Notes under the pieces: model-generated | Databases searched by the model: none | What the model was told of the DNA's origin: nothing | The model's input: the letters and a program-made list of their open reading frames with translations, nothing else | Shown: positions 15,788 through 24,334 of the stretch, piece by piece | Layout of the letters: every line of letters begins with the position of its first letter | How positions within the stretch are numbered: position 1 is the stretch's first letter | Source of the DNA: JAGLTA01 sp034660735 | Lineage (GTDB): Bacteria > Patescibacteriota > Patescibacteriia > JAACEG01 | NCBI GenBank assembly: GCA_034660735.1 | Contig: JAYEJQ010000010.1 | Coordinates: 1 to 26,808, forward strand | Direction of reading: 5' to 3' | Length of the DNA: 26,808 nucleotides | Position numbers and translations under genes: made by a program

Positions 15788-15855
15788 CAAAAATAATTTA
15801 TGAACTTACCTCGATAGGATATTAAGCCGTTTTACGGCGCCTATTGTCTGCGGTT
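15779..15855 (-). ncRNA. Ribosomal protein L10 leader
   Basis: Minus-strand RNA: closing stem AACCGCAGAC (15846-15855) with GTCTGTGGTT (15779-15788), one G-U pair. Inside are AATAGGCGCCG, the complementary CGGCTTAATATCC and TATCGAGGTAAG, matching the kink-turn-bearing L10 leader of many bacteria, where L10(L12)4 binds to repress rplJ-rplL. Sits about 9 nt after the predicted start. Confidence 0.85.
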
Positions 15856-15870
15856 ATTTAACTTGTTTTC

Positions 15871-15898
15871 AATATAACAAAAAAATAAAATATGTCAA
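15871..15898 (-). promoter_or_regulatory. rplJ operon promoter
   Basis: Minus strand TTGACA (15893-15898), 16-bp T-rich spacer, TATATT (15871-15876); start near 15864, just before the L10 leader. Confidence 0.8.
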
Positions 15899-15916
15899 TA
15901 GTTCGTCTCTTAACTA

Positions 15917-16076
15917 TTTTTGTCATTTTGAACTGAGCAACGGTCTATATATTTATCTGGATAAACTCAGTGAAAAATCGCTTAAACAATACTATAAATA
16001 AAAAGTAATGTTTAAGCGATTTTTCGCCTATCGGCTCAAAATGACAAAAAAACATTTCGTAACTCAAAGTAATTTA
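15917..16076. repeat. Nested inverted-repeat element
   Basis: Outer arms TTTTTGTCATTTTGA (15917-15931) and its perfect complement at 16036-16050; inner arms AAAAATCGCTTAAACA (15973-15988) and perfect complement at 16009-16024. The right flank CATTTCGTAACTCAAAGTAA (16052-16071) is the same tail that ends the composite elements at 16544, 16866 and 21132. No coding content that I trust. Together with the outer TGTCAT/ATGACA ends it looks like a miniature inverted-repeat element. Confidence 0.8.
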
Positions 16077-16159
16077 TGCAAAAAAAATACTTATTTAAAT
16101 AGGTATTTAAATAAGTATTTCGCGTATAATTTTAAAAAGCAAATCCGCAGAGTAATTTT

Positions 16160-16534
16160 TTATCTTGTTTTAAAATATATAAAAATATCAATCCCCCAAA
16201 ATGCTGAATTGATAAAATTTAAATTTAATTTTTTCGTTTTAAAAAATGGAAAAGTGGTTAGGGGTGAATGCTCTTTGCATTTATTGTTTTGTTTTTTGGC
16301 ATATATCTGCTTTACCCTGCTAAATGCAATATGTCCTATAACTCCGTAAGAAAAAGTTATAAATCCAAAATATATGAAGTCTGGGTTGTATTTTATAGAA
16401 AATATTGAAAAGATAGTCACGAAAACCACTATCCATAAATACCAGCTAATTTCATTAAAATTTACATGTACATTGTTTAGTATACTTTTGAAATTACTTT
16501 GAATTACAAAATATAAAGAATACTTTTATTATCA
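16160..16534 (-). pseudogene. Remnant of a small membrane protein
   Basis: The minus frame is open from about 16534 to the stop at 16160 but has no ATG; the only near start is GTG at 16427-16429. It encodes one or two hydrophobic helices (WYLWIVVFVTIFSIF and FIYFGFITFSYGVIGHIAF) and a Lys/Phe-rich tail. Its upstream end merges into an inverted copy of the repeat tail (ACTTTGAATTACAAAATA, 16497-16514). I read it as a gene fragment cut by a repeat, though a GTG-started 89-residue protein cannot be excluded. No family recognised. Confidence 0.35.
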
Positions 16535-16543
16535 AGTGCAACA

Positions 16544-16740
16544 ATGTCATCCTGCCCCGCTGCTCGCGAGCGGCGGGGTCAGGATCTGTGTATGCTGTTC
16601 GCTATATTATGATTAAAATTGATATAGCTTTAAGCATCACAACTTATCTTTCCGAGTAATACTTTAGTTATTAATAATGACAGATTCTGAAATGAATTCA
16701 GAATGACATATTTTTTATATTTCGTAATTTATAAAAATTA
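16544..16740 (+). repeat. Composite hairpin element, copy with GC-rich left arm
   Basis: Left end TGTCATCCTG with a long GC-rich palindrome centred on CTCGCGAG (16550-16584), then GGATCTGT, the shared core (TTCGCTATATTATGATTAAA, CTTTAAGCAT, CGAGTAATACTTTAGTT), the right hairpin ATTCTGAAATGAATTCAGAAT ending TGACA (to 16708), and the tail TATTTCGTAATTT. Same orientation as the copies at 16866 and 21132. Confidence 0.8.
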
Positions 16741-16865
16741 ATAAGTTAAATAATATAATTATTTCATATAACTGGTTTTTATGCGAACTTTTTATTTGGA
16801 TAATATGCTTAATTTGCGTATTATGCGAAAAATATTTTTTTAAACTTTCTTATAAATTTTCAACT

Positions 16866-17043
16866 TGTCATCCCGAATTTATTTCGGGATCTGTCACTAC
16901 TATTCGCTATATTATAATTAAAATTAAAAAAACTTTAAATTTTATAGTTGATTTTGTCGAGTAATATTTAGTTTGGCAACAAGCGCAGACCCCGTAGTAA
17001 CTACGGGGTAACAATTTTTTGTATTTCGTAATTCACAAAAATT
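16866..17043 (+). repeat. Composite hairpin element, second copy
   Basis: Left hairpin ATCCCGAATTTATTTCGGGAT, core TTCGCTATATTATAATTAAA, AACTTTAAAT, TTTTGTCGAGTAATATTTAG, right hairpin ACCCCGTAGTAACTACGGGGT ending AACA, tail TATTTCGTAATTCAC. Flanked by an imperfect direct repeat: TATTATGCGAAAAATATTTT (16818-16837) and TATTATGCGAATAAAAAATA (about 17068-17087). Confidence 0.8.
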
Positions 17044-17427
17044 AGTGTTAGTTAATAACTAAAATTTGTATATTATGCGAATAAAAAATATTTTTAAAGC
17101 GTATAAATTTATTTATTCAATAGTTTCTTTTATCACCTTTAAATAAATATCCAACAAACAATTAACAGTCTTACAGATAATTGAACAATAATCTTTTAAG
17201 TTATTATATTATTTTTTTTACTATTTTCTAAATTTCTCGGCTTGCTTTTCAGCAAAATCACCAATCACAGGCAATTTAAACTTTTCTCCTAAATACGCTT
17301 TATACATTAAAAACAAACCGATAATTATATCTTAGCATACTGTCTAAATTTTGGGGTAAGACTTACTCCAAATTAATGTTTTCCTGTTCAGCACGATTTC
17401 AATTGACTTTATTACCCAATTTATTGT
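17044..17427. other. Gene-poor AT-rich gap
   Basis: Contains the flanking direct repeat of the element on its left, the gene fragment at 17221-17333, and unassigned AT-rich sequence on either side. No promoter, tRNA or open frame with convincing coding character was seen. Confidence 0.6.
17221..17333 (-). pseudogene. C-terminal fragment of a small membrane protein (DUF4870/Tic20-like)
   Basis: About 36 codons, stop TAG at 17221-17223, in-frame TAA immediately upstream, no start. It reads IIIGLFLMYKAYLGEK followed by FKLPVIGDFAEKQAEK, the end of a membrane helix plus the GxxFKLPVIGD tail that I associate with short DUF4870/Tic20-like membrane proteins. The N-terminal helices are gone. It lies among repeats, so the locus is decaying. 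Confidence 0.5.
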
Positions 17428-18375
17428 TTATCTTCTTCTTTCTCTTATCTTACAATAGTTTTCACATAACTCTCTTTGTGTTTCATTTCTTGGATACATA
17501 AAGAGAGTCCTAGATATAATGATTTCTGAACTTAATTGGTTACAAACATCAAAACAAGAAGGTCTTGAATTAGCAAAGTATGAATAACATACGGCTTTAT
17601 GGAATTGGTTCAATGAATCACATGAAGTTAAATCAGAATCTTCCCTATTTGGATTGAATGCTTTTTCTTCAGCCTTTGTTCTCTCATCTATTTCAATGCA
17701 TTCTTTTTTAATATTATCATCTTCAATTGTATCACATTCAAAATTAATTGGAAATTTTCTTTTATCTATATCTATTCTACTTATTATATCAGAATAACAT
17801 CCCTGTCTTTCTGAATGTCCACTCATTTTCATACAGAATTTCCATTTTTTCTCTTCAGATATACTTTTATTAAAAGTAATAGCATCTGATGAATAAAAAC
17901 AACACCTTTCATAAGTACGCATACTTTCATTATTATAGTTAACCAGCTTTTCTTTTTCTATCCATTCTGTAGATTTTAATTTGTCACAAAAAGTTGGATC
18001 TATATTATTTATTGCTAAGGTATATGTCTCATAAAATTCTCCTGAGTTATCATGGCTTTTTTCTTCCTCAATTTCCTCTAAATGCTCAATATGTAATATA
18101 TACAGAAAAGGTATAGAAATTAATAAAAAACAAAATATTGTTGTTAAGAAAATTTCTATTTGATTCTGTTGTGTTGAGTCAAATTTTTTAAAAATAAAAT
18201 AGGTTGCAATTGGTACAAAAAATAATGTAAAAATAAACCAAATTAGAAGTACTAATAAACCCGCTCCAATTGCCATCATGCTACCACCACCTATAAAAGA
18301 TAGAGACATAAAGAAAGTTGCCCCAGAAACAATGGCTAAAATAATTCCAGTGATTATAATCTTTTTCCAGTCCAT
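17428..18375 (-). CDS. Membrane protein with Cys-rich external domain, unknown function
   Basis: A 315-residue protein with three predicted membrane helices (about 7-30, 34-60, 75-97) followed by a 210-residue soluble domain carrying 13 cysteines, including RCC, CFDVC and CENYC. An odd/even mix of Cys spacings (for example CDSLNQFHKAVC) suggests disulphides in an oxidising compartment, so the domain is probably outside. I do not recognise the family. It lies 74 nt after rseP on the same strand and may be read through from it. Confidence 0.65.
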   Translation of the reverse strand: MDWKKIIITGIILAIVSGATFFMSLSFIGGGSMMAIGAGLLVLLIWFIFTLFFVPIATYFIFKKFDSTQQNQIEIFLTTIFCFLLISIPFLYILHIEHLEEIEEEKSHDNSGEFYETYTLAINNIDPTFCDKLKSTEWIEKEKLVNYNNESMRTYERCCFYSSDAITFNKSISEEKKWKFCMKMSGHSERQGCYSDIISRIDIDKRKFPINFECDTIEDDNIKKECIEIDERTKAEEKAFNPNREDSDLTSCDSLNQFHKAVCYSYFANSRPSCFDVCNQLSSEIIISRTLFMYPRNETQRELCENYCKIRERRR

Positions 18376-18449
18376 ATATTAATTGTAAATTATTAATAAA
18401 TATCTATTTGTTGATTTTAGGCAAATTATGCGACAAATCTATTAAAACT

Positions 18450-19625
18450 TTAAAACAATCCGACGATTTTGCTCCATAAATTTACAAAAATATATCTAAA
18501 TTTAGAAATATCATGAAAAGTTACAGCAACAAACAGAAGCATTAGACAAGCGAATCCGATAGTGTTAATTCTGTTTTCAATCCTTTGGCTGATAGCAGAC
18601 CCGCGAATTTTTTCAATAAGCAAAAAAACCATTCGCCCGCCATCTAATGCTGGAATAGGCAAAAAATTGATAATCGCTAAATTTAAAGAAATTAGCGCTG
18701 TGAATTGCAAAATATAAACAAAGCCCATTCTTACAACTTGTCCAGTGAGAACAGCGATTCCAATAGGTCCCGCAACATCAACTTGAACATCTCTGCCAAA
18801 AATAAAATCCCTTAATAATTCAAAAAAAGTAACGAGAATTAATTTGCCTAACTTTAACGTTGAGGCAAAACCCATATAAACAGCTTTATGCAGCGGATAA
18901 GAAATAATCCCTATTTTCACAAGCCCGACACCTATAACAGCTCTGTCTTTTATCTCGTTCGTCTTTTGCGGAACAATCTGTTTAGAAATTTCCTCGTCGC
19001 CTCTTGTTAATATTATATCCAACTCCTGCCCTTCTTTGCTTGCTATAAAATCACTCGCCTCTTCCACGCTTTCAAATTTTACCCCTTCAATACTTGTTAA
19101 ATAATCGCCCATCTGAATGCCAGCTTTTTTTGCTGGAGAATTATCAGCGATTTCTGAAATAATAATCTGCCTGCCTTTTATATATAAAGACTTATCTTCC
19201 TCGTCCGTAATCTCCTGCGGCAATCCGATCATAAAACCGACCGATAGCAAAACGACGCACAATAAAAAATTCATCGTAACGCCAGCACTTAAAATTGAAG
19301 CTCTCTGCCAAATTTTCTTGCTAGCAAAACTGTCTTGCTCATTTCGCCCATCGCCGTCCTCGCCTTTAATATTGCAAAATCCTCCGAGCGGAAGCCAATT
19401 CATAGAATATATTGTTTTAGGAACATCTTTCACTTCCTTGCTTCCAATAACCTTTTTCCACTTCCCATTTTTGTCTTTATAAAATCCGAATATTCTCGGC
19501 GGCAATCCTATCCCGAACTCATCAACTTTAACGCCGAATTTGCGCGCGACTAAAAAATGTCCCAACTCATGGACGAAAATCAATAATCCTAAAATAAGGA
19601 TAAAAGCTATCAATGTTGTTAACAT
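18450..19625 (-). CDS. rseP: Site-2 intramembrane metalloprotease RseP
   Basis: Zinc protease that cuts membrane-anchored substrates such as anti-sigma factors. HELGH zinc motif at 19-23 in the first helix, a PDZ domain (about 150-215, with ADNSPAKKAGIQMGDYLTSIEG), and the second catalytic segment NLAIINFLPIPALDGGRM supplying the metal-binding Asp. 391 residues with four membrane helices, normal for the family. No anti-sigma or sigma gene is nearby, so its substrate is not indicated. Confidence 0.95.
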   Translation of the reverse strand: MLTTLIAFILILGLLIFVHELGHFLVARKFGVKVDEFGIGLPPRIFGFYKDKNGKWKKVIGSKEVKDVPKTIYSMNWLPLGGFCNIKGEDGDGRNEQDSFASKKIWQRASILSAGVTMNFLLCVVLLSVGFMIGLPQEITDEEDKSLYIKGRQIIISEIADNSPAKKAGIQMGDYLTSIEGVKFESVEEASDFIASKEGQELDIILTRGDEEISKQIVPQKTNEIKDRAVIGVGLVKIGIISYPLHKAVYMGFASTLKLGKLILVTFFELLRDFIFGRDVQVDVAGPIGIAVLTGQVVRMGFVYILQFTALISLNLAIINFLPIPALDGGRMVFLLIEKIRGSAISQRIENRINTIGFACLMLLFVAVTFHDISKFRYIFVNLWSKIVGLF

Positions 19626-19692
19626 AAAAAAAATTAATTATTAATTTAAATTAAATAATCTATATTAAATTTTAACATATTATCTTAAGTAA

Positions 19693-21120
19693 TCAAGACC
19701 TTCTTATGGAATATATTATTTTACTAATATCTTGCTTAGAAATTCCACCTATTAAATATAAAAAATAAAAATAAAAAACAGCGGACGTTGGAATTAGAAT
19801 CATCCAATTGATAAATTGTTTAGCGAAAAAAACTCCTGCCGCCATTATGCTAACAGTAATAATATGCTGAACAAATTTTGTGATCAGTAATTTTTTGTTA
19901 AATTTAACTATTTTATTCGCTTGATATAACCCAAAAATAAACATTAAAAATTGGCTGGCGATTGAAGCTGTTGCGGCGCCTATTAAATAAAATTTTGGAA
20001 TTAAAATAAAATTCAATGCCACATTTACAGCCATTGCTATGCCCATATTAGCAGTATTCATTTTTTGCCTATTAGAAGCATTAAGCAAAGAACCGATCGG
20101 GTAATAAAGAAAAACAAAAATTAAAGATACCATTAAAAGCTGCAGCGGCATAATAGAATTTTCAAACTTATTTCCATAAAAAAATAGAATAATCTCCCGA
20201 CCTAAAGCTATAGCTCCAAAAGAGATGGGAAAAATAATAAACATTAAATAAATAATGGATTTTTCTGAAATCTCTTTTAATTTCTCTTTTGAATGCTCAA
20301 AATAACTGCTCATTGCGGGATATATAGCCGCGATAAATGCGGCTGGTATAAACTGTAAAGAAAATGTGAGCCGATTTGCCACACCATACCATCCAGTATA
20401 AGCATCTCCAATTAATTTTGAAATAAGCACTATATCAATATGAGTATATACTCTATTAAAAATTCCAGCTAATAAAAAAGGTAGCGCGGACATTGCTAAA
20501 TACTTAAAAAACTTTTTATCTGAAATAAATTTTATTCTTATTTTCGTAATTTTTATAGCCCAATATCCTGAATAGATAAAATTCGCGAAACTTGCGATTG
20601 CTAAACACGCAATCAGCATTCCAACTGATTTGGTTGTCAAAAGAACCATAACGCCTAAACTCACTGTTAAAATTTGATAACCTATCACACCAAAAGATTC
20701 ATATTTTAAAATCTGCCGCGACCGCAGCAAAGCGTAAAAATTAAGCGTGAAAGAGTCAAACAACATTACTATGCTGGCAATATAAATTAAACTCCTCGTA
20801 TAAAAATCAAATCCTAAAATATTAGTTATAATCCAAACCGCGAATAATGTTACAAAAGAAAAGAAAAATTTTAATGTTAAAACAGCGTTAATATACTTAT
20901 TCGCCTTATCTTTATACTTTGCTGTTTCTCTAATTAAAATCGGATTCAGTCCTGCGTCAATAAAAATAGAAAAAATTGTAGTAAAAGACAGCGCGAAAAA
21001 ATACTTTCCGAGCATCTCTGTCCCTATATTGCGAGCGATTATCGGAATGTATAAAAAAACCAAAATTTTTTGGATTATAAAAGCGAGTGTTAAATAGCTT
21101 GTATTGCGCGCGATTGCCAT
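19693..21120 (-). CDS. Polysaccharide/lipid-linked oligosaccharide flippase (MOP superfamily)
   Basis: A 475-residue polytopic protein with about 12-14 helices and the Wzx-type N-terminus (TSYLTLAFIIQKILVFLYIPIIARNIG, then GKYFFALSF and GLNPILIRETAKYKDKA). Typically moves undecaprenyl-linked sugar units across the membrane for surface polysaccharide. No glycosyltransferases are adjacent, so the substrate is unknown. Separated from the aro fusion by a composite repeat. Confidence 0.9.
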   Translation of the reverse strand: MAIARNTSYLTLAFIIQKILVFLYIPIIARNIGTEMLGKYFFALSFTTIFSIFIDAGLNPILIRETAKYKDKANKYINAVLTLKFFFSFVTLFAVWIITNILGFDFYTRSLIYIASIVMLFDSFTLNFYALLRSRQILKYESFGVIGYQILTVSLGVMVLLTTKSVGMLIACLAIASFANFIYSGYWAIKITKIRIKFISDKKFFKYLAMSALPFLLAGIFNRVYTHIDIVLISKLIGDAYTGWYGVANRLTFSLQFIPAAFIAAIYPAMSSYFEHSKEKLKEISEKSIIYLMFIIFPISFGAIALGREIILFFYGNKFENSIMPLQLLMVSLIFVFLYYPIGSLLNASNRQKMNTANMGIAMAVNVALNFILIPKFYLIGAATASIASQFLMFIFGLYQANKIVKFNKKLLITKFVQHIITVSIMAAGVFFAKQFINWMILIPTSAVFYFYFLYLIGGISKQDISKIIYSIRRS

Positions 21121-21131
21121 AAAATTAACTA

Positions 21132-21330
21132 TGTCACCCTGAATTTATTTCAGGGTCTATATTTATGGTTTACTATATTATGATTAAAATTAACAAAATA
21201 TAAATTTAAGATTGATAAAACTTTAAATATCATAGTCTGTTTTGTCGAGTAATATTCAGTTAACAGCAAACACAGACCCCGTAGTAACTACGGGGTAACA
21301 ATATTTTACGTTTCGTAATTCAAAGTAATA
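21132..21330 (+). repeat. Composite hairpin element, third copy
   Basis: Left hairpin ACCCTGAATTTATTTCAGGGT (21136-21156), core CTATATTATGATTAAAATT, AAAACTTTAAATATCATAG, TTTTGTCGAGTAATATTCAG, right hairpin ACCCCGTAGTAACTACGGGGT (21276-21296) ending AACA, tail GTTTCGTAATTCAAAGTAAT. The ends TGTCACCC and GGGGTAACA form approximate terminal inverted repeats. Confidence 0.85.
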
Positions 21331-21355
21331 TAAAAAACTATCATAGTTTATTATT

Positions 21356-23257
21356 TTATAATAATCTTATCAAAAATCTAACTATTTTTTCCACTGGTTT
21401 TTTTGGAGAGCGCATATTCGTGTCTATTTCGCAATCTGAAACTTCTTGATAAAAAGCTATTCTTTTTTTAATCATCTCTTTTATCTTTTTTATTTTCTCT
21501 TTATCGCTTCCGTCTAACAGCGGTCTGCTTTTATCGTTTTTTAATCGCGCTGCAATAATTTCAGCCTTCGCCTCTAAAAAAATAACAGTTGAAAATTTTT
21601 TTAATAGTTCCCTATTTTCTTTTTTTAAAATAACACCGCCGCCACAAGCTATAACCGCTGTCTTATTTTTCAACACAGACTTTAATGCGTCTTTTTCCAT
21701 TTTTCTAAAACGCGCTTCCCCGTGTTTCGCAAAAATTTCAGTTATTGATGATTTTGCGCGCTTCTCAATTTCAGCATCTAAATCAATGAAATTTCTGTTT
21801 AATTTTTCCGCTAAAACTTTTCCAACAGTTGTTTTCCCTGACCCCATAAATCCAACCAATGTTATATTAGGCAAAAGCCTGTTTCTAACAACATCTGCCA
21901 TAGCAGACGCATCTGCTTTTCTTTCAGTCCAAATATTAAAAGATTCAGCGCCTTGATAAGCAAGCATTTTGTATCCTAAAACTGTCTTGCTCCCCGCGGC
22001 TTCCGCGTCTTTTATCAGCCGCGTTTTTATCGGAGTGTAAACAATATCAAAAATAACTAAATTCTTTTTCAAATATTCTTTCGGAACAAGCGTTTCATCC
22101 GAATTCATTCCAACTGGAGAACAATTTATTAAAATATCCGCTTTTTCTAATTCTATTTTTAAATTTTTATTATTTAATTTTAAGGTCTCACCGATATTTT
22201 CTCCTTCTGATTTATATCGCGCTAAAATAATCAAATCCGCTTTTTCCTGTTTTAAAGTAAAATAGATCGCACGCGCCGCGCCGCCAGAACCTAAAATAAC
22301 GACTCTTTTATTTTTTATATTTTTTACTTTTTCGCGCAAAGATTTTAGCGCTCCATATCCGTCAGTATTATAACCGACTAATTCGCCGCCATAATTTTTA
22401 ACTGTATTTATAGCCCCAATCTTTTCAGCTAAAATGTCTATTTTGTCTAAATATTTCATCACTTCAACTTTATGCGGAATTGTTACGTTAATTCCTGATA
22501 TTCCGCGCGCGGCAATTGTCGCCATATAATTTTTTAAATTCTTCACGAAAACAGCTGAATATCTCGCGTTGATTTTTAAAGATTGAAAATTAGCCGAATG
22601 CATCGCTGGACTCATTGAGTGGCTTATCGGATTTCCGATCACGCCGTATAATTTTATTTTTTTAGCCTGTTTTAAACTTATCTGCCCTGTAGCTGTCTTA
22701 TTTTTTCCTACTGAGCAATAAGTCCATAACGCGCCGTGAGTCAAGCATTCCATCCTTGTTGGCTGTCCGATTTTTCCCATCGCAAAAGCGATTAAAGGAA
22801 TATTGCAATACTCGTAAAGCGATAAAATTGTTTGATTATCTTTTTCTTTTTTAGCTGTTGTTATAATTTTTATAATATCCGCGCCTTTTTTTCGCGCTTT
22901 TTTAACAATTTTAAATAATTCATTCACGCGCGGCGTATTTTGAAAATTATGGCAGGAAATAATTACTTTGCATTTTTGTTTTTTCGCAAAATTCAAAACG
23001 GAAAAATCTATCTCGCTGATATCCATATCAATATATTTAGCTCCCGATTTAATCGCTTTAATTAAAATTTTTTGATTCCCTCCTCTGTTTGTGGCAATAA
23101 TAGGCAAATTAACGTCAATAATAATTTTGTCGCACTCGTCTTTTTTGCTTAAATAATCAATTCTTAATTCAACTAAGTCAGCGCCGTCCTCCCGCGCTTT
23201 TTTTATCGCTAAATTACAATCTTTTAAATTTTTTTCTCCAACGCATCCGCAAAACAT
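21356..23257 (-). CDS. aroDEK: Trifunctional AroD-AroE-AroK fusion (shikimate pathway)
   Basis: One 633-residue polypeptide carrying three consecutive shikimate-pathway steps in pathway order. (1) Type I 3-dehydroquinate dehydratase, about 1-195: ELRIDY (30-35), catalytic His103 in SCHNF, Schiff-base Lys130 in DIIK, and GxxGQPTR. (2) Shikimate dehydrogenase, about 200-460: GNPISHSMSP, NVTIPHK with Lys263, NTDG with Asp299, and the NADP-binding GSGGAARA (323-330). (3) Shikimate kinase, about 463-633: Walker A GFMGSGKTT (469-477), DLDAEIEK, the shikimate-binding region EARFRKMEKDAL, GGGV, and the lid SRPLLDG. All catalytic residues I can place are kept and no stop separates the parts. AroB, AroA and AroC are not in the window. 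Confidence 0.95.
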   Translation of the reverse strand: MFCGCVGEKNLKDCNLAIKKAREDGADLVELRIDYLSKKDECDKIIIDVNLPIIATNRGGNQKILIKAIKSGAKYIDMDISEIDFSVLNFAKKQKCKVIISCHNFQNTPRVNELFKIVKKARKKGADIIKIITTAKKEKDNQTILSLYEYCNIPLIAFAMGKIGQPTRMECLTHGALWTYCSVGKNKTATGQISLKQAKKIKLYGVIGNPISHSMSPAMHSANFQSLKINARYSAVFVKNLKNYMATIAARGISGINVTIPHKVEVMKYLDKIDILAEKIGAINTVKNYGGELVGYNTDGYGALKSLREKVKNIKNKRVVILGSGGAARAIYFTLKQEKADLIILARYKSEGENIGETLKLNNKNLKIELEKADILINCSPVGMNSDETLVPKEYLKKNLVIFDIVYTPIKTRLIKDAEAAGSKTVLGYKMLAYQGAESFNIWTERKADASAMADVVRNRLLPNITLVGFMGSGKTTVGKVLAEKLNRNFIDLDAEIEKRAKSSITEIFAKHGEARFRKMEKDALKSVLKNKTAVIACGGGVILKKENRELLKKFSTVIFLEAKAEIIAARLKNDKSRPLLDGSDKEKIKKIKEMIKKRIAFYQEVSDCEIDTNMRSPKKPVEKIVRFLIRLL

Positions 23258-23562
23258 AAATTTTTAAATTAAATTGTTAAATTTAGCAAATTTTAATTTT
23301 ATTCACAAAACGAATTTTAAGATAAAATTTACAAAACATAAATTCAAAATTACAAATCCTAAATAAATCCAAAATTCAAATATTAAAACAATTTAAAATT
23401 TGAAAAAAACTTTAAATTTTAAATCGTTTTGGATTTATAATTTTAGTTATTGTAATTTATTTGAAATTTATAATTTTGAATTTATGATTTATTCGCTTGT
23501 TTATTGTTAATCAAGATTAAATTATATTAAAAAATAAAAATTGCCAAAACTTAATTATCAAA
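23258..23562. repeat. AT-rich gap with a long imperfect inverted repeat
   Basis: No gene. Core arms AAAACAATTTAAAATTT (23385-23401) and AAATTTTAAATCGTTTT (23414-23430), 16 of 17 paired; further arms at 23337-23357 and 23466-23486 with one mismatch in 21. The arms consist of the simple-repeat style AAATTCAAATCC often found between CPR genes. It could fold into a hairpin of about 150 nt between comF and aroDEK and act as a transcription barrier. Confidence 0.7.
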
Positions 23563-24300
23563 CTATCCTCTCGCGATAACAACGCCCCATACTTTTTTCG
23601 TTCCGTTTTTTCTTAAAACTTTGGCGCATTCATTTAAGGTAATTCCGCTTGTTGAAACATCATCTATCAAAACAACATTCCTATTTTTTAATTTTTTGCC
23701 ATTATACGCAAAAGCATTTTTTAAATTATTAATTTTTTCATCCGCTGGCATTTTTGCCTGAGGATCAGTATATCTGAATCTTATTAAACAATCCAATAAA
23801 ATGTCTTTTTCTAAAATTTCTTTTCTATCAGCCAATCTTTTTAATAACAGTTCTGATTGATTAAATCCTCGCTCTCTTAATTTCCTTTTATGCAGCGGAA
23901 CTGGAATATATAATGTATCTTCTTTTATGATTTTAGGCAAAGCGCTTATTTGCTGTCCTTTCTTTATATTTTTTATAACATATGAAAGCATTGTAGATAA
24001 TGGATCCGCAAGCGCTGATAAATATCTGTATTTACAAAAATGAATTATTTTTTTAATTTTAACATCATTATAAAAACCGTAGCAGAATAGCCCGCTTAAT
24101 TCTTTTCCTGATTTTTTGCAATCATAACAAGTTAATCCTGAAAAAGAAAACTTTCCGCAAAAAGGGCATCTGTTGATCGGATTAAATTCAATGTTTTCCA
24201 AACATTCATCGCAGACTAACTTCCCATACTTTCCGCAAAACATACATTCAATCGGCATCAACCAATCAAGACAGAAACGACAGCAATCTTTTAAAAACAT
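23563..24300 (-). CDS. comF: ComF family phosphoribosyltransferase-like protein
   Basis: A 245-residue protein with two N-terminal zinc-binding sets (CMFC 19-22 with CDEC 30-33; CPFC 45-48 with CYDC 58-61) and a type I phosphoribosyltransferase domain with PVPLHKRKLRERGFNQSELL and the PRPP loop VLIDDVSTSGITL. ComF proteins are needed for natural transformation in several bacteria, probably at the single-strand DNA entry/processing step. Length and motifs are complete. It follows the AbiEii gene by 34 nt on the same strand, so it may share a transcript with the toxin genes. Confidence 0.92.
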   Translation of the reverse strand: MFLKDCCRFCLDWLMPIECMFCGKYGKLVCDECLENIEFNPINRCPFCGKFSFSGLTCYDCKKSGKELSGLFCYGFYNDVKIKKIIHFCKYRYLSALADPLSTMLSYVIKNIKKGQQISALPKIIKEDTLYIPVPLHKRKLRERGFNQSELLLKRLADRKEILEKDILLDCLIRFRYTDPQAKMPADEKINNLKNAFAYNGKKLKNRNVVLIDDVSTSGITLNECAKVLRKNGTKKVWGVVIARG

Positions 24301-24334
24301 AAATAATTTTACTTTTAAAAGTATAGCAATAATT

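Noticed and set aside
16008..16349. Plus-strand open frame of 113 codons
   Set aside because: It starts inside the nested inverted repeat and runs through its tail; composition is not protein-like and it overlaps the membrane-protein remnant on the other strand.
15900..17430. tRNA or rRNA gene in the repeat-rich gap
   Set aside because: Hairpins are present but no cloverleaf with a T-arm consensus (GTTCGAATC type) or rRNA-like conserved stretch was found.
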